Part shown: one piece after another, positions 63,533 to 64,000 of the stretch
How positions within the stretch are numbered: the stretch's first letter is position 1
How the letters are laid out: each line of letters starts with the position of its first letter
Source of the DNA: Deinococcus sonorensis KR-87
GTDB taxonomy: Bacteria; Deinococcota; Deinococci; Deinococcales; Deinococcaceae
Assembly (NCBI RefSeq): GCF_040256395.1
Contig: NZ_CP158300.1
Location: forward strand, 1-64,000
Direction: 5' to 3'
DNA length: 64,000 bases
Notes under the pieces: generated by a model
Seen by the model: only the letters and a program-made list of their open reading frames with translations
Told to the model about the DNA's origin: nothing
The model's database searches: none
Translations under genes and position numbers: made by a program

Positions 63533-64000
63533 TCAGGCGGGCGTGCTCTCCGGCTGCACCTTCACCGGGGTGCCCATGAACAGGTTGTTCAACGACTCGC
63601 TGAGCGTCGGGTGCGAGAACACTCCCTCCCGCAGCTGCGTGGCCGTCACGCCGCCCATCATTGCCACCTCCAGCACGCTCAGCACCTCCCCGCCATCCAG
63701 GCCCAGCACCGTCGCCCCCAGCAGCTGATCGGTATGGTCGTCCACCACCGCCTTCATCAGCCCGCGCGTCTCGTCGGTCTCGATGGCGCGCGCCACGCGG
63801 GCCATCGGCAGGGTGTAGATGCGCACCGGGCGGTTCTGCTTGCGCGCCTCGGTTTCGCTCAGCCCCACCCGCGCCAGCTGCGGATCGGTGAAGACGGTGT
63901 ACGGCACCGGTCGGTCGGAGGTGGAGCGGACCTTCCCGTGCAGCAGCGCGTCACGCAGAATGCGGTAGTCGTCGTAGGAGATGTGGGTGAAGGCGGGGCC
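63533..64000 (-). CDS. Pyridine nucleotide-disulfide oxidoreductase (C-terminal part; 5' beyond window)
   Basis: The frame is open to base 64000, giving 155 C-terminal residues of a flavoprotein. [20 protein letters not shown] and [20 protein letters not shown], then [40 protein letters not shown] and [14 protein letters not shown] are the dimerisation domain of the mercuric reductase / dihydrolipoamide dehydrogenase-like class. The His in SHPTLSES matches the active-site base of that class. FAD/NAD-binding domains and redox Cys are outside the window, so substrate cannot be told. It is not a separate short gene starting at 63907. Confidence 0.9.
   Translation of the reverse strand, partial: GPAFTHISYDDYRILRDALLHGKVRSTSDRPVPYTVFTDPQLARVGLSETEARKQNRPVRIYTLPMARVARAIETDETRGLMKAVVDDHTDQLLGATVLGLDGGEVLSVLEVAMMGGVTATQLREGVFSHPTLSESLNNLFMGTPVKVQPESTPA

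Noticed and set aside
63533..63907. A complete small gene beginning at the GTG at 63907
   Set aside because: The same frame continues open to the window end with conserved flavoprotein sequence, so this is the C-terminal part of a larger gene.

Overview
The window is GC-rich throughout, tightly packed and almost entirely chromosomal 'housekeeping plus scavenging' in character. High GC, several short-spaced -10 boxes abutting start codons (leaderless-type genes), GTG/TTG starts, multidomain sensor kinases and a saprophyte's load of sugar and peptide uptake genes all point to a Deinococcus-like bacterium. That assignment is inference from style and gene content; no rRNA or species marker is present. 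No transposase, integrase, CRISPR array or prophage module was seen.

Layout. 1-4.9 kb, minus strand: 5'-complete but window-truncated molybdate-binding modA, an XRE/periplasmic-binding-protein one-component regulator, a secreted polysaccharide deacetylase, and a Gfo/Idh/MocA oxidoreductase overlapping a ThuA-like protein. 5.0-9.0 kb, plus: a GH3 beta-N-acetylhexosaminidase with a leaderless promoter, then a LacI-type regulator (operator on its own -35) and a GH1 beta-glucosidase. 9.0-11.2 kb, minus: a fused trehalose-phosphate synthase/phosphatase. 11.2-15 kb, plus: a CUT1 sugar importer behind a promoter carrying two stacked inverted repeats, followed by a terminator and a GH42 beta-galactosidase whose C-terminus looks frameshifted. 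17.3-22.1 kb, plus: a second CUT1 importer linked to an SsuD-type flavin monooxygenase and a Nif3-like protein.

22.4-43.4 kb is mixed: two secreted proteins sharing a domain (one fused to a cupredoxin), a PhyH-type dioxygenase with a small overlapping partner, a TPR histidine kinase, an S8 protease lipoprotein translationally coupled to a TPR-GGDEF-EAL protein, small orphan genes, a CPA1 Na+/H+ antiporter, a tRNA-3'-end-like element with terminator, a frameshifted multi-GAF histidine kinase, an MBL hydrolase, an aldo/keto reductase and NmrA-like protein controlled by a divergent TetR, then a GH1-like hydrolase with an SDR.

43.4-62.9 kb holds a very large heptad-repeat YhgE/Pip membrane protein divergent from its probable TetR repressor, then a co-directional peptide island (M14 carboxypeptidase, two Dpp/Opp-type importers with three substrate-binding proteins, an M42 aminopeptidase, a proline iminopeptidase). 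This island is divergent from an Lrp regulator that leads a glutamine-synthetase-like ligase and an amidohydrolase. The window ends with a CheY-like response regulator and the C-terminal part of a flavoprotein disulfide reductase.

Working together, the genes describe a scavenger that hydrolyses external sugars, amino-sugars and peptides, imports them through ABC transporters that all lack local ATPase genes, and processes them inside the cell. Trehalose synthesis and stress/redox functions are interspersed.
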